Below are positions 39,519 to 47,935 of a stretch of DNA of 64,000 nucleotides, one piece after another. A model generated the notes under the pieces. The model saw only the letters and a list, made by a program, of their open reading frames with translations, was not told the DNA's origin and made no database searches. This DNA comes from Rhodocyclaceae bacterium (GTDB lineage: Bacteria; Pseudomonadota; Gammaproteobacteria; Burkholderiales; Rhodocyclaceae): the NCBI GenBank assembly GCA_016718525.1, contig JADKDD010000001.1, forward strand, positions 930,001 through 994,000, in the 5' to 3' direction. The first letter of the stretch is position 1. Every line of letters starts with the position of its first letter. A program made the translations under genes and the position numbers.

Positions 39519-42092
39519 TCAGCCGTTCTGATCAGCCAGCGCCGCAAGGATCGCCTGCTCCAGCCGAACCAAAAATACCGAATCTCCCAATGAGCGTCCG
39601 CTAATCAGAAAGATGTCTTCCACGCGCTCTCCGAGCGTGGCGATCTTTGCGGTGTGCAGACGGACACCGTTTTCGGCGAGCACGCGGGCAACTGCGTAAA
39701 GCAGGCCCGGTCGGTCGGAGGCTGATATGCTCATCAAAAAATGGCTGCCCTTTTCATCCGCGCGGATGCTCACCTGCGGGGCGATGGGAAAGTGCTTGAC
39801 CTGCCGCGACAGGCGACCGCGCGGTGGTCGCGGCAAAGGTGCACCGGGTTGAAGTTGTTGCATCAGTTCATGTTCAAGTAACGCGATCAGGTCGCGGTAG
39901 GACGTATCGTCGCCTGGATGCAAGAGGACAAAGCTGTCCAGAGCATAGCCATTCTTGGTGGTGTGGATTTTTGCGTCGACAATGGTGTAGCCGGCTTGTG
40001 CGAACACACCGCATAGGCGCGTAAATAGCTGTTCCTGATCGGCGGTGTAGATCATTACCTGAATGCCATCTCCGTGGGCATTGACGCGGGCCCGGACCAA
40101 CGGGGTGGCCGCGTCGTCACCGCTCATGCGGTAGTACAAATGACGGGTGTGCCAGGCAATTTCTTCCGCATCGTGGCGCATGAAATAACCGGTATCCAGC
40201 TGCGTCCAGAAATCCCGTTCCACATCCGGCTGGAGACCCATTTGCCGGAGTAATCGCCGTGCATCATCTTGCCGTTCCGGCACACCGAGGACATGCACGG
40301 GAGCCTCGCCCTGCAAGGTTCGCATGGTCATGCGATACAGGTCTTCAAGCAACTTGCCTTTCCACGCGTTCCATACCTTCGGACTGGTGCCGCGAATATC
40401 GGCAACCGTGAGCAAATACAGCGCGGTGAGCCTGCGGGCAGTGGCAACGGTGGCGCTGAATTGCGCGATGACATCCGGATCGGACAAGTCCTGTTTTTGC
40501 GCTACTGCGGACATCAGCAAATGCTGTTCGACCAGAAAGACGATAAGTTCAGTGTCCTCGGCGTCAATTTCATGGCGAACGCAAAATTCGCGTGCATCAT
40601 CCATTCCCAATTTTGAGTGGTCACCACCGCGACCTTTGGCAATATCGTGAAATAGTGCCGCGAGATACAAAATCCAGGGCCGCTCGAAGCCGGTCATCAA
40701 GGCTGAACAAAACGGGTATTCGTGAGCGAATTCCGGCATTGCAAACCGGCGCAGATTGCGCATTACCTGAAGGATGTGCTGGTCGACGGTATACACATGA
40801 AACAGGTCGTGCTGCATTTGTCCGACGATTCGCCCGAAAGCTGGCAGGTAACGGCCCAAAATTCCATACTGATTCATCTGCCGGAGTACGCGAATCAAAT
40901 GCTTTTGCTTGAAGAGGTCGAGAAACAGCGTGCGATGTTCCGCCAAATCGGAGAATGTTGCATCGATCTGCCCGCGCGCGCGCCACAGGGCACGTTGGGT
41001 GCGCGGTGTGAGGCCTTTGAGATCGCTGCGCGCCATCAATAAGCGGAAGCACTCGAGCATGGTTTTGGGCGAATCGTGAAACAACGACTCGTCACGAACG
41101 TCCAGCAGGCTGCGTATGGTCTGAAAATGATCGTTGATGATTTCAGCTTCAGGATGCTGATCGGGCTGCAACCACTCGGCGATGGACGACAGCAACAGGA
41201 CATTAAGCTGAGTGACCCGCTTTGCGTTGCGGTAGTAGCGTTGCATCAGGATTTCAGACGCACGCCGGGGGCCGGCAGCTTCAATCGCAAATGCTCGGGC
41301 CAACTGCTCCTGATAATCGAACAGCAGGCGCTCTTCGCGGCGACCAACCAATAAATGCAATTCAATGCGCAATTCAGCCAAACGCATTTCGACTTGCTCA
41401 AGCTGTAGCGCTTCGTGACTGTCGATGAGCGTTGCCTGAACCAGATCCTGCCAGTTCTCTCCAAGGTTCGCAGCGAGACTTACCCAGCGCAACACCTGAA
41501 TATCGCGCAGTCCACCGGGGCTTTCCTTGCAGTTGGGTTCCAGAGAAAACGGCGTATCGTTGTACTTGGCGTAGCGCGCTGATTGTTCCAGTCTTTTGGC
41601 GCTTAAAAACGTTGCCGGGTCGAGCTGAGCTCGGAACGCTTGCTGGAAGTTTTGAAAATTCTCAAGGTTACCGGTGAGAAAACGTCCTTCCAGCAGTGCC
41701 GTCTGGACGGTAATGTCTTGTGCGGCGGCCTCCAGACACTCGGCGGCCGTGCGGACGCTGTGGCCGAGGTCAAGTCCGATATCCCAGAGCAACCCCACGA
41801 GTGACTCAATGCGCTCCTGTGTAAACGGACTGCATCCGTCGGGGATCAGAATGAGCAAGTCGACGTCGGAGTAAGGGTACATCTTGCCGCCACCATAGCC
41901 ACCGACAGCAATCAGCGAGAGTTCCGGCGGCAAAGCCAGATCGCTCCAGACTTCGCGCAATACGTCATCCAACAGGTTCGCGCGTCCCCGCAGCATGGTT
42001 TCGGCATCACGATGTTCTTGCCAGGCAAGCTTGAGCGCTGCCTGACCCGCAGCGATGCGGGAACGGATCGCCGCAACTTGTTCAGGAGTCAT
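39519..42092 (-). CDS. glnD: PII uridylyltransferase/uridylyl-removing enzyme
   Basis: Bifunctional sensor of glutamine that adds UMP to and removes it from PII proteins, controlling nitrogen assimilation. 857 aa. The N-terminal nucleotidyltransferase has LIAVGGYGGGKMYPYSDVDL then LIL, the HD hydrolase domain has ALFHDIAKGRGGDHSKLG, and two C-terminal ACT domains are seen (VMIYTADQEQLFTRLCGVFAQAGY region and SASDRPGLLYAVARVL). The nucleotidyltransferase motif is GGYGGG where the family usually has GGYGRG. map lies 3 bp upstream on the same strand, a common betaproteobacterial pair. Confidence 0.95.
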   Translation of the reverse strand: MTPEQVAAIRSRIAAGQAALKLAWQEHRDAETMLRGRANLLDDVLREVWSDLALPPELSLIAVGGYGGGKMYPYSDVDLLILIPDGCSPFTQERIESLVGLLWDIGLDLGHSVRTAAECLEAAAQDITVQTALLEGRFLTGNLENFQNFQQAFRAQLDPATFLSAKRLEQSARYAKYNDTPFSLEPNCKESPGGLRDIQVLRWVSLAANLGENWQDLVQATLIDSHEALQLEQVEMRLAELRIELHLLVGRREERLLFDYQEQLARAFAIEAAGPRRASEILMQRYYRNAKRVTQLNVLLLSSIAEWLQPDQHPEAEIINDHFQTIRSLLDVRDESLFHDSPKTMLECFRLLMARSDLKGLTPRTQRALWRARGQIDATFSDLAEHRTLFLDLFKQKHLIRVLRQMNQYGILGRYLPAFGRIVGQMQHDLFHVYTVDQHILQVMRNLRRFAMPEFAHEYPFCSALMTGFERPWILYLAALFHDIAKGRGGDHSKLGMDDAREFCVRHEIDAEDTELIVFLVEQHLLMSAVAQKQDLSDPDVIAQFSATVATARRLTALYLLTVADIRGTSPKVWNAWKGKLLEDLYRMTMRTLQGEAPVHVLGVPERQDDARRLLRQMGLQPDVERDFWTQLDTGYFMRHDAEEIAWHTRHLYYRMSGDDAATPLVRARVNAHGDGIQVMIYTADQEQLFTRLCGVFAQAGYTIVDAKIHTTKNGYALDSFVLLHPGDDTSYRDLIALLEHELMQQLQPGAPLPRPPRGRLSRQVKHFPIAPQVSIRADEKGSHFLMSISASDRPGLLYAVARVLAENGVRLHTAKIATLGERVEDIFLISGRSLGDSVFLVRLEQAILAALADQNG

Positions 42093-42095
42093 GAA

Positions 42096-42905
42096 TTAGG
42101 GGGTCAAAATCACCTGGGGTGGGCAGGCCGGGGCTCCCGCCGATAACGTCAGGACTTCAACGCCGGTTGAGGTCACTCTCACGGTGTGCTCAAACTGGGC
42201 AGATAAACTTCGATCTTTGGTCACAATCGTCCATCCGTCGGACAATTCAGAGATGGCGGCTTTACCGGCATTGATCATTGGTTCAATGGTGAATGTCATC
42301 CCCTTCTCAAGTACCGGTCCATCAGTGGCTCGACCGTAGTGCAGTACCTGCGGCTCTTCATGAAATACCTGGCCGATGCCATGGCCGCAGAACTCGCGAA
42401 CCACTGAGAATCCATTGCTTTCGGCATGTTTTTGTATCGCTGCGCCAATCGCACCAAGGCGGGCACCGGGCTTTACCTGGGCGATTCCCATCCACATACA
42501 TTCGTAGGTCACATTCACCAGTCGTTTGGCCAGGATGGTTGTATCTCCCACAATAAAGGTGCGACTGGTGTCGCCATGCCAGCCGTCCTTGATTGTGGTG
42601 ATATCCAGGTTAACGATGTCACCCTTCTTCAAAGGTCTGTCATTAGGGATTCCGTGGCAAATCTGATGATTGACGGACGCGCAGATTGACTTGGGGTAGG
42701 GTGTGTAACCTGGCGGCGCGTAGTTTAATGGCGCTGGAATGCAGCCTTGTACGTCGACCATGTAGTCGTGACAAAGCTTGTCCAGTTCGGCGGTCGTGGC
42801 GCCGGGAATGACATAGGGCGTGATGAAATCCAGCACTTCGCTGGCAAGACGGCAGGCGACACGCAACTTTTCAATATCAGCGTCAGATTTAATCGAAATG
42901 GACAT
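42096..42905 (-). CDS. map: Methionine aminopeptidase, type I
   Basis: Removes the initiator methionine from nascent proteins. 269 aa. Metal ligands are placed in VNLDITTIKDGWHGDTSRTF (two Asp), FCGHGIGQVFHEEP (His), FTIEPMINAG (Glu) and SAQFEHTVRVTSTG (Glu). The start giving MSISIKSDADIEKLRVACRL is chosen; an upstream in-frame extension of 30 residues does not resemble the family and was rejected. Three bases separate it from glnD. It is divergent from rpsB. Confidence 0.95.
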   Translation of the reverse strand: MSISIKSDADIEKLRVACRLASEVLDFITPYVIPGATTAELDKLCHDYMVDVQGCIPAPLNYAPPGYTPYPKSICASVNHQICHGIPNDRPLKKGDIVNLDITTIKDGWHGDTSRTFIVGDTTILAKRLVNVTYECMWMGIAQVKPGARLGAIGAAIQKHAESNGFSVVREFCGHGIGQVFHEEPQVLHYGRATDGPVLEKGMTFTIEPMINAGKAAISELSDGWTIVTKDRSLSAQFEHTVRVTSTGVEVLTLSAGAPACPPQVILTP

Positions 42906-43010
42906 TTCGGGAAACAACTGGGTTTGGGCGCGCCATTCTAGCGCTGGCACGGCCGTCAAGCAGGGCTTTTGCAAACCAGTTGACGGCATGACCACCTAGG
43001 CCGTTGTGGA

Positions 43011-43037
43011 ACGGCGTCTTATCAGCACCAACTGGCG
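43011..43037 (-). repeat. Repeat copy between map and rpsB (GACGCCGTT subtype)
   Basis: On the minus strand CGCCAGTTGGTGCTGATAAG then ACGCCGT. It lies in the divergent gap, 18 bp upstream of the rpsB -35 box. Confidence 0.88.
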
Positions 43038-43054
43038 AAAAGGCACCGAAATGC

Positions 43055-43084
43055 TTGATTAAATGGTGCGTTCACGGCTATAAT
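43055..43084 (+). promoter_or_regulatory. Sigma-70 promoter of rpsB-tsf operon
   Basis: TTGATT (43055-43060), an 18-base spacer and a consensus TATAAT (43079-43084). Transcription would begin near 43091, giving a leader of about 108 nt. Confidence 0.75.
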
Positions 43085-43090
43085 GGCGCG

Positions 43091-43198
43091 CTTGTCCGGA
43101 TTGGCTGGACAAAATCCACACGCTTGGCACCGAAGGGTGGCGCTACATTCGTAGTGCAACACAGTCAGGCGGCGGTTTAACCCATCGGAGATCGTTTA
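43091..43198 (+). promoter_or_regulatory. rpsB mRNA leader
   Basis: Leader of about 108 nt with a TTGTCC-9 nt-GGACAA stem near its 5' end and further GC-rich pairs (GGCACC/GGTGGC-like) before the ribosome site CGGAG. Ribosomal protein S2 is known to repress rpsB-tsf through the mRNA leader in other proteobacteria; here this is inferred from position and structure only. Confidence 0.45.
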
Positions 43199-43951
43199 AT
43201 GAGCACAACCATGCGCCAAATGCTGGAGGCCGGCGTACATTTCGGCCACCAGACACGTTTTTGGAACCCCAAGATGGCCCCGTATATTTTCGGCCATCGC
43301 AACAAAATCCACATCATCAACCTCGAAAAGACGCTGGCAAAGTACCAGGAAGCCGTCGCTTTCATCAAAAAGATGGCCGCCAAGAAGGGCACCATTCTTT
43401 TCGTCAGCACCAAACGTCAGGCCCGCGAAATCATTGCTGAAGAAGCAACTCGCTGTGGCATGCCTTATGTCGACGAGCGTTGGCTCGGTGGCATGCTGAC
43501 CAATTTCAAGACGCTCAAACTGTCGATCAAGCGCCTGAAGGATCTTGAGCAGATGAATGAAGACGGCAGCTGGGAAAAGCTGTCCAAGAAAGAAGCGCTG
43601 ACACTCCAGCGTGAGCTCGACAAACTGCGCAAAGGCATTGGTGGCATCAAGGATCTTGGCGGTTTGCCGGACGCGATCTTCATTATCGACGTCGGCTATC
43701 ACAAAATTGCGATTACTGAAGCCGCAAAGCTTGGAATTCCAGTCGTTGGTGTCGTCGATACCAATCACTCTCCGGAAGGCATCAACTACATCATCCCGGG
43801 TAACGACGACTCTTCCGGCGCGATCCGACTTTACGCTCGCGGCATGGCGGATGCGATCCTCGAAGGGCAGAGTCAGTCATTAACTGACCTGGTCGGACAT
43901 ATCGCCAGCGATGACGAGTTCGTAGAAGTGGACGACGCTGCGGGCGAGTAA
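43199..43951 (+). CDS. rpsB: 30S ribosomal protein S2
   Basis: Primary 30S protein, 250 aa. The N-terminus MSTTMRQMLEAGVHFGHQTR then FWNPKMAPYIFG, the block RNKIHIINLEKTLAKYQEA and the C-terminal GIPVVGVVDTNHSPEGINYIIPGNDDS are diagnostic (quoted in parts). CGGAG precedes the ATG. It is first in the rpsB-tsf-pyrH-frr-uppS-cdsA-dxr-rseP-bamA chain, with a strong promoter upstream. Confidence 0.99.
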   Translation: MSTTMRQMLEAGVHFGHQTRFWNPKMAPYIFGHRNKIHIINLEKTLAKYQEAVAFIKKMAAKKGTILFVSTKRQAREIIAEEATRCGMPYVDERWLGGMLTNFKTLKLSIKRLKDLEQMNEDGSWEKLSKKEALTLQRELDKLRKGIGGIKDLGGLPDAIFIIDVGYHKIAITEAAKLGIPVVGVVDTNHSPEGINYIIPGNDDSSGAIRLYARGMADAILEGQSQSLTDLVGHIASDDEFVEVDDAAGE

Positions 43952-43974
43952 CGCAGGAATTTTCAGGAACCGTA

Positions 43975-43994
43975 ACGCCACGAATAAGTGGCGT
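43975..43994 (+). other. Hairpin in the rpsB-tsf intergenic region
   Basis: ACGCCAC-GAATAA-GTGGCGT forms a perfect 7-bp stem 24 bases after the rpsB stop, without a T-run. It probably acts as a partial attenuator or stability element between rpsB and tsf. Confidence 0.5.
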
Positions 43995-44053
43995 CGCGAC
44001 ACAGTCCCGGAATGTCAATTAGTCTCAGAACATAAATTGGTTTGGAGTTAAGC

Positions 44054-44953
44054 ATGGCGGAAATTACCGCAAGTATGGTCAAAGAGTTGCGCGAGAAGAC
44101 CGACGCGCCGATGATGGAATGCAAGAAGGCACTGACGGAAGCCGATGGTGACTTGGCCAAAGCGGAAGAAATTCTGCGCGTGAAGCTTGGTAACAAGGCC
44201 ACCAAAGCTGCATCGCGTGTTGCAGCAGAAGGCATCGTCGCGATCAAAATCAGTCCCGATGGAAAGGTTGGCGGCATTATCGAAGTCAACAGCGAGACCG
44301 ATTTCGTCGCCAAGAACGATGAGTTTCTGAAGTTGGCAGCCGATTGTGCCGGGTTGGTGGTCGAAAAGGCGCCAGCGGACCTCGCTGCACTGTCTGGCAT
44401 GCCGATGGGCGAGGGTACGGTCGAATCGACCCGTAGTGCGCTCGTGGGAAAAATCGGTGAAAACATGTCCTTGCGTCGCTTTGTGCGCATCGCAGCGAAG
44501 GGAAAGTTGGCTTCGTATCTGCACGGGGGCAGCAAAATCGGAGTCCTGATCGACGTTGTGGGTGGTGATGACACGCTCGCCAAAGACTTGGCCATGCATA
44601 TCGCGGCATCCAAGCCGAAGTCGCTGGACGCGAGCGGTGTTTCGGTGGAGTTGTTGAACACAGAACGTCGCATTGCGATCGAGAAGGCGCGTGAAGCTGG
44701 CAAACCTGAAGCAATGCTGGAGAAAATCGCTGAAGGCACGGTGCAGAAATACTTGAAAGACGTGACGCTTTTGGGTCAGGTTTTTGTCAAGGCTGAAGAC
44801 GGCAAGCAAACCATTGAGCAATTGCTTAAGGCAAAAGGTGCTTCTGTAGCGAGCTTCGTTCTGTATGTGGTTGGCGAGGGTATTGAAAAAGCCAGCACCG
44901 ATTTCGCAGCGGAAGTTGCGGCTCAAGCAGCTGCCGCTGCCGCGGCTCGCTAG
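44054..44953 (+). CDS. tsf: Elongation factor Ts
   Basis: Nucleotide exchange factor for EF-Tu. 299 aa. The N-terminal UBA-like domain with MVKELREKTDAPMMECKKAL then TEADGDLAKAEEILR, and the conserved core ETDFVAKNDEFLKLA (contains the TDFV exchange motif). The C-terminus ends in an Ala-rich tail. TTGGAG sits 7 bases before the ATG at 44054; an in-frame ATG at 44042 would put the ribosome site inside the gene. A 292-codon open frame on the opposite strand is a shadow. Confidence 0.99.
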   Translation: MAEITASMVKELREKTDAPMMECKKALTEADGDLAKAEEILRVKLGNKATKAASRVAAEGIVAIKISPDGKVGGIIEVNSETDFVAKNDEFLKLAADCAGLVVEKAPADLAALSGMPMGEGTVESTRSALVGKIGENMSLRRFVRIAAKGKLASYLHGGSKIGVLIDVVGGDDTLAKDLAMHIAASKPKSLDASGVSVELLNTERRIAIEKAREAGKPEAMLEKIAEGTVQKYLKDVTLLGQVFVKAEDGKQTIEQLLKAKGASVASFVLYVVGEGIEKASTDFAAEVAAQAAAAAAAR

Positions 44954-45006
44954 ATTTCTAAAGATGATGAAACCGAAACTTAAGGCAGTCCACTAAAGGT
45001 CGCTAT

Positions 45007-45723
45007 ATGTCCTCTCCCCGATTCCGTCGGATATTGCTCAAGCTGTCAGGCGAAGCACTCATGGGTGATGACGCTTATGGCATCAACAGCGTCATGATTG
45101 GTGGAATCGTCGGAGAGATCAAAGCTGTAGCGGATCTTGGTGTGGAAATCGGCGTAGTCATTGGGGGCGGCAACATTTTTCGTGGCATCGCGGGTACCGC
45201 GACCGGGATGGATCGGGCCACAGCCGATTACATGGGCATGCTGGCAACCATCATGAATGCGATGGCGCTGTCGGACGCCATGCGCCAAGCGGGGCTCAAT
45301 GCGCGGGTGCAATCGGCACTCAATATCGAGCAGGTCATCGAGCCATATATTCGTGGCAAGGCCATTCGCTATCTCGAAGAGGGGAGAGTCGTCATCTTCG
45401 CCGCAGGTACTGGCAACCCGTTTTTCACCACCGACACCGCAGCAGCGCTGCGTGGTTCGGAAATCGGCGCAGAGATTGTGCTTAAAGCAACAAAGGTTGA
45501 CGGTATTTATTCTGCCGACCCCAAGAAAGATCCGAAAGCCACCCGCTATGCGCGGATCAGCTTTGATGAGGCAATCAGTCGCAATCTGGCAGTGCTTGAT
45601 GCAACAGCTTTTGCTTTGTGTCGTGACCAGAAACTTCCCATTAATGTATTCTCGATTTTCAAACCCGGCGCCCTGTTGCGTGTTGTGATGGGCGAAGATG
45701 AAGGTACGATGGTGCACGTATGA
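45007..45723 (+). CDS. pyrH: UMP kinase
   Basis: Phosphorylates UMP to UDP; hexameric bacterial type of the amino acid kinase fold. 238 aa. RILLKLSGEALMG at the N-terminus, VGVVIGGGNIFRG-like block (GVVIGGGNIFRGIAGTATG), and ILKATKVDGIYSADPKKDP-type nucleotide site (VLKATKVDGIYSADPKKDPK) are all present. It overlaps frr by four bases (ATGA at 45720), so translation is coupled. Confidence 0.99.
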   Translation: MSSPRFRRILLKLSGEALMGDDAYGINSVMIGGIVGEIKAVADLGVEIGVVIGGGNIFRGIAGTATGMDRATADYMGMLATIMNAMALSDAMRQAGLNARVQSALNIEQVIEPYIRGKAIRYLEEGRVVIFAAGTGNPFFTTDTAAALRGSEIGAEIVLKATKVDGIYSADPKKDPKATRYARISFDEAISRNLAVLDATAFALCRDQKLPINVFSIFKPGALLRVVMGEDEGTMVHV

Positions 45724-46277
45724 TTCCTGAACTCAAACAAACCACTGAATCCAAGATGCAAAAGAGCCTTGAGTCATTAAGGCTTGATTTGGCAAAAATT
45801 CGCACCGGACGGGCACATACCGGTCTGCTTGATCATGTTCAGGTCGACTATTACGGCAGCCTGATTCCGATCAATCAAGTGGCCAACATCACCTTGCTGG
45901 ATGCGCGGACAATAGGCGTACAACCATGGGAAAAAAACATGGTTGGCAAAGTTGATAAGGCAATTCGTGATAGCGATCTGGGGCTGAATCCGGCGACTCA
46001 AGGCGATTTGATTCGCGTGCCGATGCCGTCGCTGACGGAGGAGCGCCGCCGTGATTTGATCAAGGTGGTCAAGCACGAGGGCGAGAGCGCCAAAGTAGCA
46101 ATTCGCAACTTGCGACGCGACGCCAATAGTCATTTGAAAGACGGTCTTAAAAACAAAGAGATTGCCGAAGATGACGAGCGAAGGGCGCAGGACGATATTC
46201 AAAAGCTGACCGATCGCTACGTAATTGAGGTTGACCGGCTGCTGGCAGAAAAAGAAAAAGAGCTGATGGCAATCTAA
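45720..46277 (+). CDS. frr: Ribosome recycling factor
   Basis: Splits post-termination ribosomes together with EF-G. 185 aa, standard length, made of a three-helix bundle and a small domain. Family blocks: LESLRLDLAKIRTGRAHTGL, VNITLLDARTIGVQPW-like (ANITLLDARTIGVQPWEKN), and PSLTEERRRDLIKVVKHEGE. Coupled to pyrH by an ATGA overlap; uppS follows after 67 bp. Confidence 0.99.
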   Translation: MIPELKQTTESKMQKSLESLRLDLAKIRTGRAHTGLLDHVQVDYYGSLIPINQVANITLLDARTIGVQPWEKNMVGKVDKAIRDSDLGLNPATQGDLIRVPMPSLTEERRRDLIKVVKHEGESAKVAIRNLRRDANSHLKDGLKNKEIAEDDERRAQDDIQKLTDRYVIEVDRLLAEKEKELMAI

Positions 46278-46344
46278 GCTGGATCGAACCGCCGCATCGA
46301 ACCGGGTATCGGTACCCGTTCGTCATTCCCCAAAAGGCAAGCAG

Positions 46345-47139
46345 ATGTCCAGACGATATACCAGTTCTACGCAAGCCATCCCCCCTGTGGGGGATATGCC
46401 GAACCATGTCGCCATCATCATGGATGGTAATGGGCGCTGGGCAAAGAAGCGGTTTCTTCCACGCATTGCAGGACATCAGCGTGGTGTAGAAACGGTCAGG
46501 GCAATGGTTAAGGCCTGCATTTCCCGCGGTATCAATTACCTGACGCTATTTGCTTTCAGTTCGGAAAACTGGCGACGTCCGGTTGACGAAGTATCCTTTC
46601 TGCTCAGCCTTTTCGTGCGGATGCTGCAAAGTGAAATTGGCAAACTTGACGCCAATGGTGTACGTTTAAAAGTCGTTGGTGACCTCAGTGCGTTTGAGCC
46701 ACGATTAGTGGCGCTGATACGCGAGGGCGAGGCGCGGACCGCCAACAACTCGGCACTGACACTGACCATTTGCGCCAACTACGGCGGACGTTGGGATATT
46801 TTGCAGGCAACAAACCATCTCGCGCTGGCGCATCCTGAAAAGGCTGGAACTTATGGTGAAGCTGATTTTGCGCCGCATTTGGCAATGGCCTACGCACCCG
46901 AGCCGGACCTATTTATCCGCACAGGCGGCGAGCAGCGGATAAGCAATTTCCTGCTTTGGCAGTTGGCCTATAGCGAGTTTTACTTTACTGATGGCCTGTG
47001 GCCGGATTTCGATGAACTTGCGCTTGACTCCGCAATTGATTCCTATCGTCGACGCGAGCGTCGTTTCGGGCGGACGAGTGAGCAGTTGGGGATGTCAGCA
47101 CAGGCGACATCCGGCACCGTAAAAACTGACGATGCTTAA
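46345..47139 (+). CDS. uppS: Isoprenyl transferase (undecaprenyl diphosphate synthase)
   Basis: Cis-prenyltransferase that makes the C55 lipid carrier for peptidoglycan and O-antigen. 264 aa. HVAIIMDGNGRWAKKR contains the catalytic Asp, LTLFAFSSENWRRP follows and DLFIRTGGEQRISNFLLWQL then AYSEFYF contains the RxG and Ser-Asn-Phe blocks. A 14-residue variable N-terminus precedes the core. It overlaps cdsA by eight bases. Confidence 0.98.
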   Translation: MSRRYTSSTQAIPPVGDMPNHVAIIMDGNGRWAKKRFLPRIAGHQRGVETVRAMVKACISRGINYLTLFAFSSENWRRPVDEVSFLLSLFVRMLQSEIGKLDANGVRLKVVGDLSAFEPRLVALIREGEARTANNSALTLTICANYGGRWDILQATNHLALAHPEKAGTYGEADFAPHLAMAYAPEPDLFIRTGGEQRISNFLLWQLAYSEFYFTDGLWPDFDELALDSAIDSYRRRERRFGRTSEQLGMSAQATSGTVKTDDA

Positions 47140-47935
47140 GCAGCGCGTTGTTACTGCTCTGATTTTGGTAGCGCTACTTGCCGGAGCGCTGTTTATTCTT
47201 CCAGCCCACTACGTTCCGATTGCATTTGGTGCAGTCGTAGCCTGTGCTGGGTGGGAGTGGGCCCGGCTGATGTGTCTTGGCAGCGGTGCTGGCTATATGT
47301 TCGCAGTAGCATTGTTGCTTGCCTGTTGGCAGATCCTTGTTGGAATCCCGGAATCGATCCCGGTAATCTTGACTATATCGGCCATTTTCTGGTTGCTGGT
47401 TGCGCCCCTGTGGTTCCGGCAAAGATGGAAACTGGCCGGCAACGATGCCTTTGGGTATGGGATTGGATTGTTGGTGATTGTCCCCCTATGGTTGGCGATG
47501 GTCGTCCTGTTTCGCGGTAGTCCTTGGTTGCTACTGGCAACGATGGCAATCGTCTGGGTCGCGGATATTTCTGCGTACTTCGCCGGACGCCGCTTTGGGC
47601 GCCATAAGTTAGCGGTGAGCATCAGCCCTGGCAAGACATGGGAAGGTGTCGTCGGAGCAGTCCTGGGGGTGCTTATTTATGGGACTGTCGTCATCTACGT
47701 TTCCCCACTCAAAACGCATTGGCCATTTAGTCTTGCCACGTCTTTACTGATTTTCATTCTGCTCACTGCGGTAAGTGTTGCTGGTGATCTATTTGAGTCG
47801 CTGCTAAAGCGTCAAGCGGATATTAAGGACAGTAGTCAGTTGCTTCCGGGGCATGGTGGGGTATTGGATCGGGTTGACAGCCTGACGTCCGCATTGCCGT
47901 TGGCCGCATTGATATTTGGGTACGCTACGCCGTGA
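47132..47935 (+). CDS. cdsA: Phosphatidate cytidylyltransferase
   Basis: Integral inner-membrane enzyme making CDP-diacylglycerol for phospholipid synthesis. 267 aa with about seven or eight hydrophobic segments. The C-terminal signature is VSGDLFESLLKRQADIKDSS-type (VAGDLFESLLKRQADIKDSS), then LLPGHGGVLDRVDSLTSALP, and WVADISAYFAGRRFGRHKLA with SPGKTWEG is present. The stop overlaps the dxr start (GTGA). Confidence 0.98.
   Translation: MLKQRVVTALILVALLAGALFILPAHYVPIAFGAVVACAGWEWARLMCLGSGAGYMFAVALLLACWQILVGIPESIPVILTISAIFWLLVAPLWFRQRWKLAGNDAFGYGIGLLVIVPLWLAMVVLFRGSPWLLLATMAIVWVADISAYFAGRRFGRHKLAVSISPGKTWEGVVGAVLGVLIYGTVVIYVSPLKTHWPFSLATSLLIFILLTAVSVAGDLFESLLKRQADIKDSSQLLPGHGGVLDRVDSLTSALPLAALIFGYATP

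Noticed and set aside
42906..42995. 30-residue N-terminal extension of map
   Set aside because: Sequence is unlike any methionine aminopeptidase; MSISIKSDADIEKL is the usual start.
44048..44926. 292-codon open frame antisense to tsf
   Set aside because: Fully overlaps a certain tsf gene, has no recognisable protein features and is a product of codon bias.
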